Shown in pieces: positions 12,114 through 23,177 of a stretch of DNA of 64,000 nt. How positions within the stretch are numbered: position 1 is the stretch's first letter; each line of letters starts with the position of its first letter. The stretch covers positions 310,001-374,000 of the forward strand of contig JAWNGF010000001.1 in NCBI GenBank assembly GCA_037039685.1. Direction: 5' to 3'. A program made the translations under genes and the position numbers. The notes below the pieces were generated by a model. That model was not told the DNA's origin. It saw only the letters and a program-made list of their open reading frames with translations, and did not search any database. The stretch comes from Ceratobasidium sp. AG-K. Its lineage: Eukaryota; Basidiomycota; Agaricomycetes; Cantharellales; Ceratobasidiaceae.

Positions 12114-13161
12114 CCCTAGGAATCTGTATAGCTTTTCTGTAATAATTCAGCTTCCAGTGGGTATTGTAGACCTCAGTAATGGGTATATGCGCTTTCTCAA
12201 ACTTATACTGGAGTGATTGTGATGCAATCTCAATTACGCCGAATGAATGAGAAGTCCTCGCAAGGGATCACGGTAAAAGCGCCCACTCAAGGGGAGAGGT
12301 TAGTGGCAATATCCACAAATCTCAGTTCGGCCAGGAGCCCGAGGGGACCATGATGGCTGTAACGAAGCCGATTTCAATACGGAACCTCCAACGCACTAAT
12401 CAGAATTTCGAGCAATGGGCATGTGAGACCACGCTGAGAGTATACGGGACACACATCCGTTATTACTTTGTGTTGCGTTGAATGTTTCTATCGAATCACC
12501 TGGGTGTTTAGGATGGAGTTAGCGCCTTGGAAACCATTGATTTGGCTCGCCAAGTACTCTGATTTGAAATTACTGCATTCTGGTTCCGTGGATTCCAATC
12601 TTATTACAATAGCGCACCGCCTCGCGGAGATCTGTGGATATGGCAGAAGTAGACGGTCGTGTTCCTGCTCCCTGCCAGGCTGGTCGGCATAGACGAAAGG
12701 TATCTAGATTTCATAGTGACTAGTAGGACACATACACATCGTCCAGTTATTATCTTCATGACCTTATAGCACTCTCATCGGTGGGATGCAAATGATTGGC
12801 GCCCCGGTGTCTCGACCAAACACTGTATGGGTGAGCTGGGCTGCCTGCAATAACCGGTGGACTCTGATGCATAACCTGTGGCTAGATTGAACGACCCTCC
12901 GTTTGATGGGCGTCAAAAATACCTTCCTGTTCTACGGGTCAATGCAGCTAAAATAATCGAGGTACAACTGCACGGCCTGAGGGGTGTACACTTCCTTTGG
13001 GTTGGCGTATCATTTGATCGAGAGTTATAACCTCTCAACACCATGGGTTCGCCACCATAGGGGCTAGTGTGTTGTCCTACTCGGTTTCGGTCACCGTGCC
13101 ATACCGATCTTTGATCATCCAGGTACAGAATGGGCGCTAAGCGGTTTCTAATCATGATCAC
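12114..13161. other. Intergenic before caspase gene 1
   Basis: No supported gene. It contains, at 12904-12917, a TGATGGGCGTCAAA motif that recurs upstream of the three other young caspase-like paralogues. Confidence 0.5.
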
Positions 13162-13244
13162 GCCTTATAGCGCCAGAACTTTGCGGTAGATCGGCTTTTG
13201 ACCCCCCCCTCCCCCTGGTGCTACACCAAACATACATCCATACC
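13162..13244 (+). promoter_or_regulatory. Core promoter of MC1
   Basis: A TTATAG box at 13165-13170 lies about 78 bp before the ATG, followed by a GCC step and a pyrimidine-rich CCCCCCCTCCCCC run. MC2, MC3 and MC4 have a TATA-like box at nearly the same distance. Confidence 0.5.
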
Positions 13245-15967
13245 ATGAGTAAGCTGCATTTATCAATGACCGGCTTGACAGGACGGGCAAGGAGTGTGTG
13301 CGTAGTGTGGCTTGGCTCGCAGTTGTAATGCAGCTCATCAGTTTTACCCAAATGGCAGGTATCATCGCAGGAGGTACCCTCAGTACGTGCGTCGGTACTC
13401 TATTATTCCTTTCCGTATGAACCCCTTGTAGGAAACCAATTCCGAATATGTATGCCCTCGTAATCGGCATCGACACCTATGAGTGCGACAAAGTTTCTAG
13501 TCTGTCGGGTGCGGTGGCCGACGCCGAGCGCATGGACCAATTTCTTCGTGACGAGCTCGCAGTCCCCGCCAACCAAATTGTTCTCCTTCGCAACGAAGCG
13601 GCCACTCGTCGGGCGATCATTCACCACTTCCGAGCCTTTCGGCAAAATCCAAGCATCAGCCCGCTGGATCCGATTTTGATATATTTTGCTGGTCACGGCA
13701 CCGAAGTTGATACTCCCAATGTATGTACCCAGCGGGGACAAAAGCCAAAGACGCAATGCCTCGTTCCTCAGGACGTTGGTTTACGAGACGAGGCCGGAGA
13801 CGCAATCTGTCCGATTCCGGACTATACTATATCCTTGCTACTCTACGATCTAGCTGAAGTAAAGGGTAATAATATTGTAAGTACTAGCATCAATGTCAAC
13901 AACAAGATTCAAGGGAGCTAAAATCAAATAGACTGTGATACTCGACTGCTGTCACTCCGCTAGTACCACACGAGGTGTCTTGAATAGCTCAAGAAGGCTC
14001 TCTCTATCAGTATCATCTATTCCATCCCGAATCAAATCCACGTTGTTTGGTACCATCCAAGCACAAGCACGCTATACCGACCCATCTGCGCTTCCCAAAC
14101 TCAAAGACCATCTCGATCATGATATCATTGTTCGGTCCGCCCCGGAACTACCGCAGTCTCCTATCGCTAGGGAGACACTGGGTTCAAGAAAATCCTTGCA
14201 GCGTGGTATGCGTTCCCACGTGCTATTAGCTGCTTGTGCACACTCCCAGCAAGCTTTTGAGCGACGGGCGGGTCGTGGAGGCTACTTTACCTCATACCTG
14301 CTAGGTTACCTTCGACGCCACGAGATCGACAAGCTGACCTATAAGACCTGTATGGACGACTTTCCAACTCTCAACACACCACGGTGCGTCTTTCAATCTC
14401 AAATTACATACTTTTGCGTTGCTGATGTCACTTGTTGGGTAGTCATCAGACAGACGCCAGTGTGTGAAGGGGAACATGTGAATCGATTCTTCTTCAACGC
14501 TTCAGCGCCTGAGGCGCATTCATCCTTGATTCCGATCATATTCGATGGGGTGAAGTACGTGCTGAAAGCAGGGACTGCCCAAGGCATCATGCCCAACTCT
14601 CGATTCAGCATACATCAGGGAAATACACTCGGCCCTCATAACCCCGACATCGGGCAGTGTCGTATCCACGTCGTGATCGGTAAGCCGTCGGTATCTGCCT
14701 GTCGACTCAGTGCGCAGATCAAGGACGCACTGAACAGATTTCGCATGGCGATGAACGACGCTCATTTACTTGGAGCTGACTCGTTTGTTCCACTGGCGCC
14801 AACCACACCCCATCCGAGGTCTCGCGGTACCCTGGATTCCAACATATCACCTACTAGTACAACTCGTATTGTAGCATTTGCTCGTCTACTGCAACCGATG
14901 CCGTCTCATACCTTGGATATTTACTTCACCGACGCCTTGAAGAAGGCTTTTCTTGGGGATATTGCTCAGCTAATTGGTACAGAGCGGACAGAACGGCAAG
15001 ACCAAGTTCAGCTTGAGGCCCCGTCACCAGAAGAGGCAAACGTGATTGTAGGGTTGGACGATCGGAACGACCGTGTGACGTTTACCCTCGCCAATCGGAT
15101 AGCAAGCTCGGAGCATAGGTCATACGTTCTGCCCCATACAATAGCTCCAGCCCCTGATGGTGTTAAGGCCGTATTATCATCCATGTTACAGTGGCGATGG
15201 CACATGCTGCGTGAACCATGCGATGGAATCCGTCCATTCGAAAAAGATCTGCACATCAAGTTCTACAAACTTGGGCGGGCGGATTACAGCCGCGACGACG
15301 ATAACTTGGTTCCCGTAACTAGGAGTCTAAACGAGAATGGTACTGCAATTATTTCCGGCTCCTCAGAGGAACAGTATGGCCTCAAGATTATCAACAAGTC
15401 TTATCGCTCGTTGTATGCGTATCCATTCTATTTCAGCACTGCTAATCAGTCTATTCGTATGCATTTGATTTCTCACTGTCTTGTATGATAACTGACCAAT
15501 ATTCGTATATAGGGCCACTGTTCTTCAGGGTGTACGGCAGAAACAGAGTCGACGCGCCTCTCGAGGTGAATGGCGAGATGTCAATGGGATGCGGCGACGA
15601 CGACTACCTACCGCTCTCGTTCCAGCTTGCTGAAGCCACAGAAATATCCGAAAATCTGCTGGATGTGGGGATTATTAGATTTTTCGTCACAACCTCATCA
15701 GCAGATTTCGAGTCGGTTACGCAACTATCACCTTTCACAGCGCCCTCCTGGGTCAAATCCGACGCAGACGAGTTTTCAGATGGACTTTGTTTCGAGTCGA
15801 AGCGACATGCGATGGCGGCGCTCGCGAACGAAAGTGTTAGGATTGCTGCTTCGCCGCTCTCAGCTCAACGTACCGATGTGCGAATGTTTACCGCAGAAAT
15901 GGCTGGAAATTTCGAGCTCTGGGATGTGGTGGACATGAAGATAATTATTAGGCGGGATGCTGAATAA
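13245..15967 (+). CDS. Caspase-fold (C14) protein MC1, metacaspase-like
   Basis: Predicted caspase-fold cysteine protease. The gene has two small leader exons: 13245 to about 13297, then a 24-nt exon 13359-13382. The main exon starts at 13432, with further introns after NNI, after the NTPR segment and after FSTANQSI. The p20-like core starts MYALVIGIDTYE and carries the catalytic His in YFAGHGTEVD and Cys in ILDCCHSAST; a p10-like part has RGMRSHVLLAACAHSQQAFE and GGYFTSYLLGYLR. The C-terminal half has QTPVCEGE, WRWHMLREP and YPFYFSTANQSI, then GPLFLRV-like and MGCGDD blocks ending DVVDMKIIIRRDAE. The intron before QTPVCEGE must end at GTAGTCATCAG to keep phase. About 820 residues, intact. 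Substrate, activation and cellular role are not visible. Confidence 0.88.
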
Positions 15968-17467
15968 ATGTATTTTATGGAGAATGGAAACCTGTATGGC
16001 ATTGTTTCAGCTGTAGTATTGTAGTATTTTGTTTCACCGTTGTTTAGTAGTCATTCGTTCCATCTATACTTCGTGCTATGGTATGCACTTCTACCACTCA
16101 TTTTGTTATGGTGAAGGGGTTTTATGCTCAATTCTTGAGCGTCTGGAGTCATTGGAAGGCGATTCGAATTCACAGTAGCTCAAGCTGGCCCTTCTTGGAT
16201 ATATGTCGACCACCAAGCTCAATAACCGGCTATATGCGTGGTGTGTTATAAATACCAAGTAGTGTGCAGGACAAGGGTTACTGAAGATAAATGAGAACAG
16301 AGAGAACATTTTTCTCGACTAGGCTAGACTGAAAAACGTACAAAGACAATAGGAATGCAACTATAACATCTACGAAGTTTGCTGCTCTCCATGGATCGTA
16401 GAGACTACGCCTCCAGGGTCGCCTACCTGAGTTGCAAACCCCAAACCTAACCGCAGTTATCAATCGCATTTATGAGTTGAACAGGGGGTTTGAGAATGAA
16501 ACTGCTGTTCCTTTTCACTCGAACTTTTCATTTCACGCGCTCGAATTCATGTTCTGATGCATCCTCATGAGGCTGAAAATTTTCGCATACAATACAAGTA
16601 CACCAACTGTCCGACATTTATAGGTCCCAGTCGCCCCGCTGAACAGCTAGGCGCAAAATGACGCCATGCTTGATCCCATAACCAGTGAGGTAAATAAGGA
16701 TACCTTGCGGCACGCAGTGGTCGCGGCTGCCGGGATGAGCGTATTCTTGGATCGACGTGCAGGCACCTCGGTTAACGTTTTGCGCTAAGGCCTTTAGTGA
16801 TGGGCGTCAAAAGACATTTTTCAGACGTTGGTGACCCAGTTGCGTGGCCTTCTGAAACGAGCGCCGACTGATATATGCAAAACAAAGGGTAGTGACTCCA
16901 AGTCCGCGTCAATCGCACGGAACAAGCCACGTCCTTGAGACAACACGGTAATGCAGTGGACATGATGTCACATAGCCGGTGTGTTGAATGCTCACGTCGG
17001 TTGTCGCCTGTGTGCGGGCTCCTGATATCGGCGCCCGCTGCTGACCCGAACAATCGTTCGTGTCCGTGGTTAATTTCCATATAAGGCTTAAGCAACGCCA
17101 CTCGTTAGGCGCCGTTGATGAACATTCCGGCACTGGATTTCTCCTGGGGCATGCCTTAGTTATTCTACTGTACGGCGATCACGGTAAACCGAAACTCACC
17201 CAAGTTGTAAAACGTTCCTCGTGGTCAAGGCTGCACCGGATAAAAAAACTTGATGAACGGGGGCAATACCCAGGCCGGGGACCAGGGTCCGACCTGATTC
17301 GTTCGAGAGGCAAACGCTGTGAGCTGCTTGGTTTGTGTACCGGCTGCGCTTTCGCCGATCGGTCCTGTGTGATGCTACTAATTGATTGTTGAGGCGCAGG
17401 ACGGGCGCCAACAGGTTCCTGGAAGCTCTTGGGCCATTTTCGAGTGTGGGATAGCATAGATGTCAAC
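15968..17467. other. Intergenic MC1 to MC2
   Basis: No supported gene. The distal part holds the conserved CTAAGGCCTTTAGTGATGGG motif followed by CGTCAAAA (motif core 16798-16812). From about 17200 the sequence is recognisably related to the flank upstream of MC3 (GGTCAAGGCTG..., ATTGATTGTTGAGGCGC). Confidence 0.5.
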
Positions 17468-17540
17468 TATAAAGCAGCACAAGTTTTTCGTTGGGGCACT
17501 ATCGATCCCCTTTGGAACGTTCAGAATACTTTGTGTCCTC
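17468..17540 (+). promoter_or_regulatory. Core promoter of MC2
   Basis: TATAAAG at 17468-17474, about 70 bp upstream of the ATG at 17541. The position matches the TATA-like boxes of MC1 (13165), MC3 (23106) and MC4 (35815). Confidence 0.6.
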
Positions 17541-20284
17541 ATGAACGTACTACAAGCATCGTTAGCAGGCTTGACGGAGCGTGTTCAAGATGTGTACGTT
17601 GTCTCTTTCCCTCTAATCGTCCTGGGGCTCACAGTATCGGCTTATTAGGTACCGCCGCACGAAGTATCCCCAGTACGTAGTTTGATAGTTTATCCACCCG
17701 TTAATATAAGCTCATTATTTGCAGAAAGTCAATTCCGAAAATGCATGCGCTCGTTATCGGCATCGATAATTATGCGTCAGAAAAAATTTCCAAACTCTCA
17801 GGAGCTGTCTCGGACGCCGACCTCATTGACCGATTCCTCCGAAACGAGCTTTCAGTTCCGGCCAGCCATATCAAGGTCCTACGAGATCAAGAAGCGACCC
17901 GTGCGGCCATCATTGCCGAATTCTGTGCGCTGCGGGAGAACCCCTTGATCGAACCCCTCGATCCTATTCTGATTTATTATGCGGGCCATGGCAGCGAAGT
18001 GGATACACCTAATTCTTATGTCCGTAGAGGGAGCACGCCAAAAACGCAGTGCCTCGTACCCTGCGACGTCGGAGTTGGAGAAGCTGGAGCTGAGATCTGT
18101 CCAATCCCGGATTTTACTCTTTCTGCGCTTCTCTATGATCTGGCAGAGGCAAAAGGAAACAATATTGTAAGCATTGATAATTACCTCTTAGAACGTTCAG
18201 ATACTAATTTATGCAATAAGACTGTAATATTCGACTGCTGCCATTCGGCGAGTAGCACTCGAGGTGTCCTAAGTGGATCCAGAACACCATCTCCCTCCGC
18301 CTCATCTGCATCCTTGTCATCTGCGAGTCCACCTCCAACACCCATCTCACCTGCCTCAACTATCTCGTCAATCTCATCTGGTGCCATTAAAGCCCGATAC
18401 ACAGACCCATCTACCCTCCCCAAACTCGGTGTTCAACTCGACGATAATATACTCACTCGGTCGAGCCCAGACCTACCTCGGGGCTCTATTCTACGGGAGG
18501 CGCTCGGGTCTAGAAAGTCGTTCCAGCGCGGTATGCGCTCGCACGTGTTGCTCGCAGCCTGCGGCCACTCGGAGAAGGCCTTCGAGTGGCCCTCGGGTAA
18601 TGGTGGTTATTTTACCTCGCAGCTCTTGGCGCGTTTGCGACGCGTTGGGGTTGAAAAACTGACCTACAAGACGTGTATGGAAGACTTTAAACTAAAGACC
18701 CCGCTGTAAGTCTTCCATTTAAACTTTGAAGTCGCCTCCAAGAGCTAACAATGGCGTTTCTGACAGCACGCAAACCCCCGTCTGCGAGGGAGAGTACGCC
18801 AATAGGTTCCTCTTTAACGCTTCCGAACCAGGAGCCCATTATTCTTTCATCCCAATCACTTTTGACGGAACCAAATACATCCTCAAAGCAGGGGCCGCGC
18901 AGGGTATCACCCCTAACTCTCAGTTCGGCATATATACAACCAATATCCTTGGCTCTGATAACCCCCAAATTGGAACTTGCCGTGTCGACATCGGGCCGGG
19001 CGAGCATTGGATATCGGCTTGCCGTCTGGGCAAGACGGATCGGGATCGGTTGGATCAGTTGCGCTTGGCAATAGAGTTGCCGGAGCCCGACGCCTCTCTG
19101 CTTCAACCACCCATGGCTCCCGGCATGCGACCTCCCGTTCCGCGCGCCACGATTGACTCTGTCGAAGCGGGCTCCCGCATCATTGCTTTTGCTCAACTGA
19201 TTGAATCGCGGCCGACGCATACATTGGACATGTACTTTACCGACGCATTCAAGAACGCCTTCCAAGGCAACACGAATCAGTTTGTCGACGTGAAGCAGAC
19301 CAAGTCGAAGGTTCAGATCAAGAGGGAGGTCCTCTCCGAGCATGAAGCGAACACCATGTTAGGCATCGACGCTCAAAGCGCTGAAGTCACGTTTACGCTT
19401 GCCAGTGAGGATCCTCCGGAGGAAGAGTCAATTCATCGACCTTGCGTCCTTCCTCACACAGTCCCCACCAATTCTGACCAAGTCAAGTCCGTGTTGTTCT
19501 CGATGCTACAATGGAGGTGGCACTCCCTGCGAAGTCCACCAGATGGAATCCGTCCGTTCTCCGGAAACCTTCAAGTCGAGTTGTACAAACTTGGACGGGG
19601 CGAGTACGATGGCGGTAACTTGGTGCCCGTTGGCGATAGCTTGAACATAGGCGGGGAAGCGACGATTTTTGCCTCGCCAGGGGAGTTCTACGGTCTCAAG
19701 GTGGTTAATAACACCCCTCGCCCATTGTATGCATATCCGTTTTATTTTAGCACCGCCAACCAGTCAATTCGTACGTCGCCTTTCATGCATTCATATAGGT
19801 ACAATAACAACTAACGTCGCAATTAGGCCCACTGTTTCTTCGAGTACATGGCGGAGACGGAGTTGATGCACCAATGGATGAATATTCGGACATGGCGATG
19901 GGATGCGGCGAGGACGACCACCTTCCGATCTCGTTCCACCCTACAAAAGCTGCCGAAATATCCGAAGGTGTTCTGGATGTCGGGATAGTGAGGTTTTTTA
20001 TTACAACTTCACACGCAGATTTCGAGTCGGTCGCTCAGCCCTCGCCCTTTGCCGCACTTGGATGGGTTAAGCCTGGAGATGATGAGTTTGCAGACGGTTT
20101 GTCCTTTGAGCGAAACGAGCAGGCGAAGGCGACTCTGGGCGGGGAGAATGTGGGCGCCGACGTTGCGCCTCTACTCCCACAAGCCGGTAATTTGCTAGCG
20201 CGCGACAGCGATATGAACTGGAATCCACAGGTTGAGCAGTGGGATGTTGTGGACATGAAGATTGTTATCCGGCGTGATCATTAG
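17541..20284 (+). CDS. Caspase-fold (C14) protein MC2, metacaspase-like
   Basis: Same design as MC1. Leader exon 17541-17593, 24-nt exon 17649-17672, main exon from 17725. The spliced start is MNVLQASLAGLTERVQD-VYRRTKYPQK-SIPK, leading into MHALVIGIDNYA. Catalytic His lies at about residue 114 (IYYAGHGSEVD) and Cys at about 179-180 (IFDCCHSASS). A Ser/Pro-rich linker of about 45 residues follows, then RGMRSHVLLAACGHSEKAFE and GGYFTSQLLARLR. The C-terminal half includes QTPVCEGEYANRFLF, TLDMYFTDAFKNAF, WRWHSLRSPPDGIRPF, YPFYFSTANQSI, MGCGEDDHLPISF and WDVVDMKIVIRRDH. Complete, about 830 residues. Caspase-fold assignment is strong; proteolytic specificity (Arg/Lys in metacaspases, Asp in caspases) cannot be read from sequence here. 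Confidence 0.9.
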
Positions 20285-23105
20285 TCTTTCGTTCTACCCG
20301 TCGTTTCTTTGGTCTCGTTTTAGTGTATCGATTCATGTCTTCGGTTTTGGGTTTTGTTCATTTTCGTCAGTAACTTTGTCTCGTATGATAGTAGTTTAAT
20401 ATGTTTATGGATTTCTTTAGTCTAATGGTTCGGATGTGCTTCATTGTTGATTGGCTCAGAGCGCCACGCTATCGAGATTATAACGGGAATGGCCGCTTGA
20501 ATAAAAAGACATAAAAATCAAGAGCGCCAGGCCGCTAAACTCGGGACAAGGCATATTTCAATTCCGTTGGATCATGTGTGCTCATGGGCGCACAAGCATT
20601 CGCACCTTGCTGTGCAGAGATACCAATGTCATCGCCACCCCGTTGTCTATATTAGCTATCTAGTTCTGATCCATGGTCTAGTCCTCGAAAAAATCCCTCG
20701 GCCCGTTCTTGAATATTCCGTGAACAGCTGTGGCAAGCGACGCGCCGAATCGTCATGAGAACCGCCACTCGGTGGGTCCATGGTTGCTGGGGGGGTCGTG
20801 GGAGTCGATAGGGGGTGTCGAGAAAGGCCTGGGGATCGCCAGACTTGTAGATGTTGGCTTGCGCTGGACATGCCGGCACACGAAGTGTGGTGGTGGAAGC
20901 GAATACGATACGATATGGGGTGTACTCTTACAGACGCGTGGCTTCGAACTAAGCGCTGACCCTCTCTGCCAGACCACAGCGCTCACATCGCTGGGTCGGA
21001 AGCATGCAAGGTCGAGTCTCCGTAGCGGATTGCTTCCGCACAATCGCCCAGCGTTGTTCCCGGGCTTCTCAGCAGATCCAGTAGGCGTTCGCCGCTGTAG
21101 CGGACCTTTCCTTTAGGTGAGGGACCCCAAGGGCCGGTTCGGGCGACGAAAGTTACGCCCAAGAATGCGAATTTTGAGGCGTCGATTGCACGCGCCGAAG
21201 TGCTTAAATCCCGAATCGATCTTCTTCCAGCATGTAGCTCTGGAGGGGCAACGGAGGGGATTGATGGGGCGATTGCTAGCATTGATTTTCTATAGGATCC
21301 GCCACCCCTTCCAGCTAGACCCTTCGACACTTTAATTTACTCCTAAGTGCGAAACGAAGCAAATCAATAAATGCATCGAAATTCACGACCGGGACAAGAC
21401 GTACTTACAAGCGTAGTGGTGAGTGCTTGGCTCCTCTGTAACTCTGACTATTCCACTGAACCGCGGGGTGGCCGGCAGCCCGATGCCGACAGCAGGCCGC
21501 CGCATTGGCAGGAGCTTACGTTCCAGGCACCGCTAGCTATGCCATGGATAGTCCACATGACAATAATATGGTGTTCGCTTGTTTTCGGATACCCATGGTT
21601 TTAGTCATAGCATCTTGTTCGTTATCTGGGCTACCTGAATTATCATCTCCCCGTTTGACAGCCAAGTCGTCCTGATACCTGTGGTCCGTGTGGTTGAGTC
21701 ATATACCTGACCCATAAGCAGTAATACATACTTATAATTACTAGCCTACCCATGCATTGAATGGAAGCCCACTTCCATTTACACTTTAGTTTGAGGACTT
21801 GGAAATTATGCCCTCATAATTTTCCACACACCCAATTCTCTGTTATAAATGTACAGGGGGGTGGTCAATATTTCGATAATCATAGATTTCAGGCGGTCTA
21901 CTGAACGACGAGAGGTGAACGGGAATGTCGTGGGCCGCCGGGACGAGCGGCTTCTTCGACTTACATGCAAACCCCACAGTTTCGCGCTAAGACTTTTAGT
22001 GATGGGCGTCAAACGTAAGTTAATATTTTCAGATCTCGATGACTCGGAGCGTTAGTTGCCTTATACGGGACAAAGGGTGCGCAGCTCGGATCCGTGACGA
22101 CGGCATGGAACATGCTACCCCCAGGGGGCAACAGTGGGGCAGCATAGAAATGTGGTGGTACGTAGAACTTTCTTGCCGTGTCAAATGACTCACATTGGCA
22201 ATCGCCTGTGGGGGTTTTGATGTCGCCGATGGCGACAGACACGAAAAATACACATCCGTCGTAAATATCTCCGTATAAGGCTTGGAGCGACACAGCCCAT
22301 TGAACGCTGGGGGTGATCATTGCGTTATTTGGGCGTATCTAGGACGCAGCCTGCGGAGGAAATAGATACGCTACTCGGCCGCAAAGAACGGCCCGACTCG
22401 TGGGCGCTTATTACGCCCTCGGGTCTCTGGTTCCGTTCCGATTACCTCTAGACTACGACATTCGTACGCGATGTCCGCCCGCGCGCGCAGCGCGACGGCG
22501 ACTGCCCCCATACTCACACGTTTTTGTATCCCTCCCACCCTCCGCTCGATTTCTTTCCCTTTTCTTCAGAGACCTGGTTTTGCCGCCCACCCGCGAGCCC
22601 AGCTCGCGAGCGGTCGGCCCGGCCACTCATCCGAGCGTCACCTCCGGTGACCCTCTGGACCCCAGCATCACCGCGTACCGGTCTCTGTCCCTTCCTTGTA
22701 TGTATTTAATCCATATTATACATTTGCCGTACCCCACATCTCGTCGCACACGGACAAGGCCGCTGCAGGCTGAGTTGCCCATCCTCGACGTGCACGTCAC
22801 GTTACTTCCCCTTACAGCAATTGGATTCAACCGAACTCCATTCATTCCCCATGGTCAAGGCTGAACTGGGAATGGAAAACGATGAACGGTGTGAGTTACC
22901 GTCGCCGGTGAGCACGGTCCGATCTGGATCGCTCAAAAGACGCAAGTCGCAGGTTGCCTGATTTTTTGACAGGTTGAGCATTCAATAGACTTTGCTGTGA
23001 AGCCAATAATTGATTGTTGAGGCGCTGGATCGGCGTTGTATCGGCGCCAAGTGGTTCGGAGAACTCTTGAGCGATTTCCGAGTCGAACAGGCCATAGCGG
23101 ACTAG
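20285..23105. other. Intergenic MC2 to MC3
   Basis: A 2.8-kb stretch without a supported gene. It contains the MC2 3' UTR (about 20285-20420), the shared motif GCTAAGACTTTTAGTGATGG (core 22000-22013), and a GC-rich pyrimidine-biased segment at 22400-22700 that is absent from the corresponding place upstream of MC2 and MC4 and may be an insertion. Downstream of 22850 the sequence again resembles the MC2 flank. Confidence 0.4.
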
Positions 23106-23177
23106 TATATTAGGTGCCACAAGTCGCTTGTAGGTCGGCATCAATCCCCCTTATAGCCTTTGTGATATTTCTCTCCC

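Noticed and set aside
18687..19343. Long minus-strand open frame (218 codons) under MC2, and similar ones under MC1, MC3 and MC4
   Set aside because: They are antisense shadows of a strongly conserved coding region with GC-biased third positions, and carry no domain.
20600..21330. Overlapping 70-130 codon frames between MC2 and MC3 as genes
   Set aside because: No family motif, no consistent splice joins, and frames on both strands overlap.
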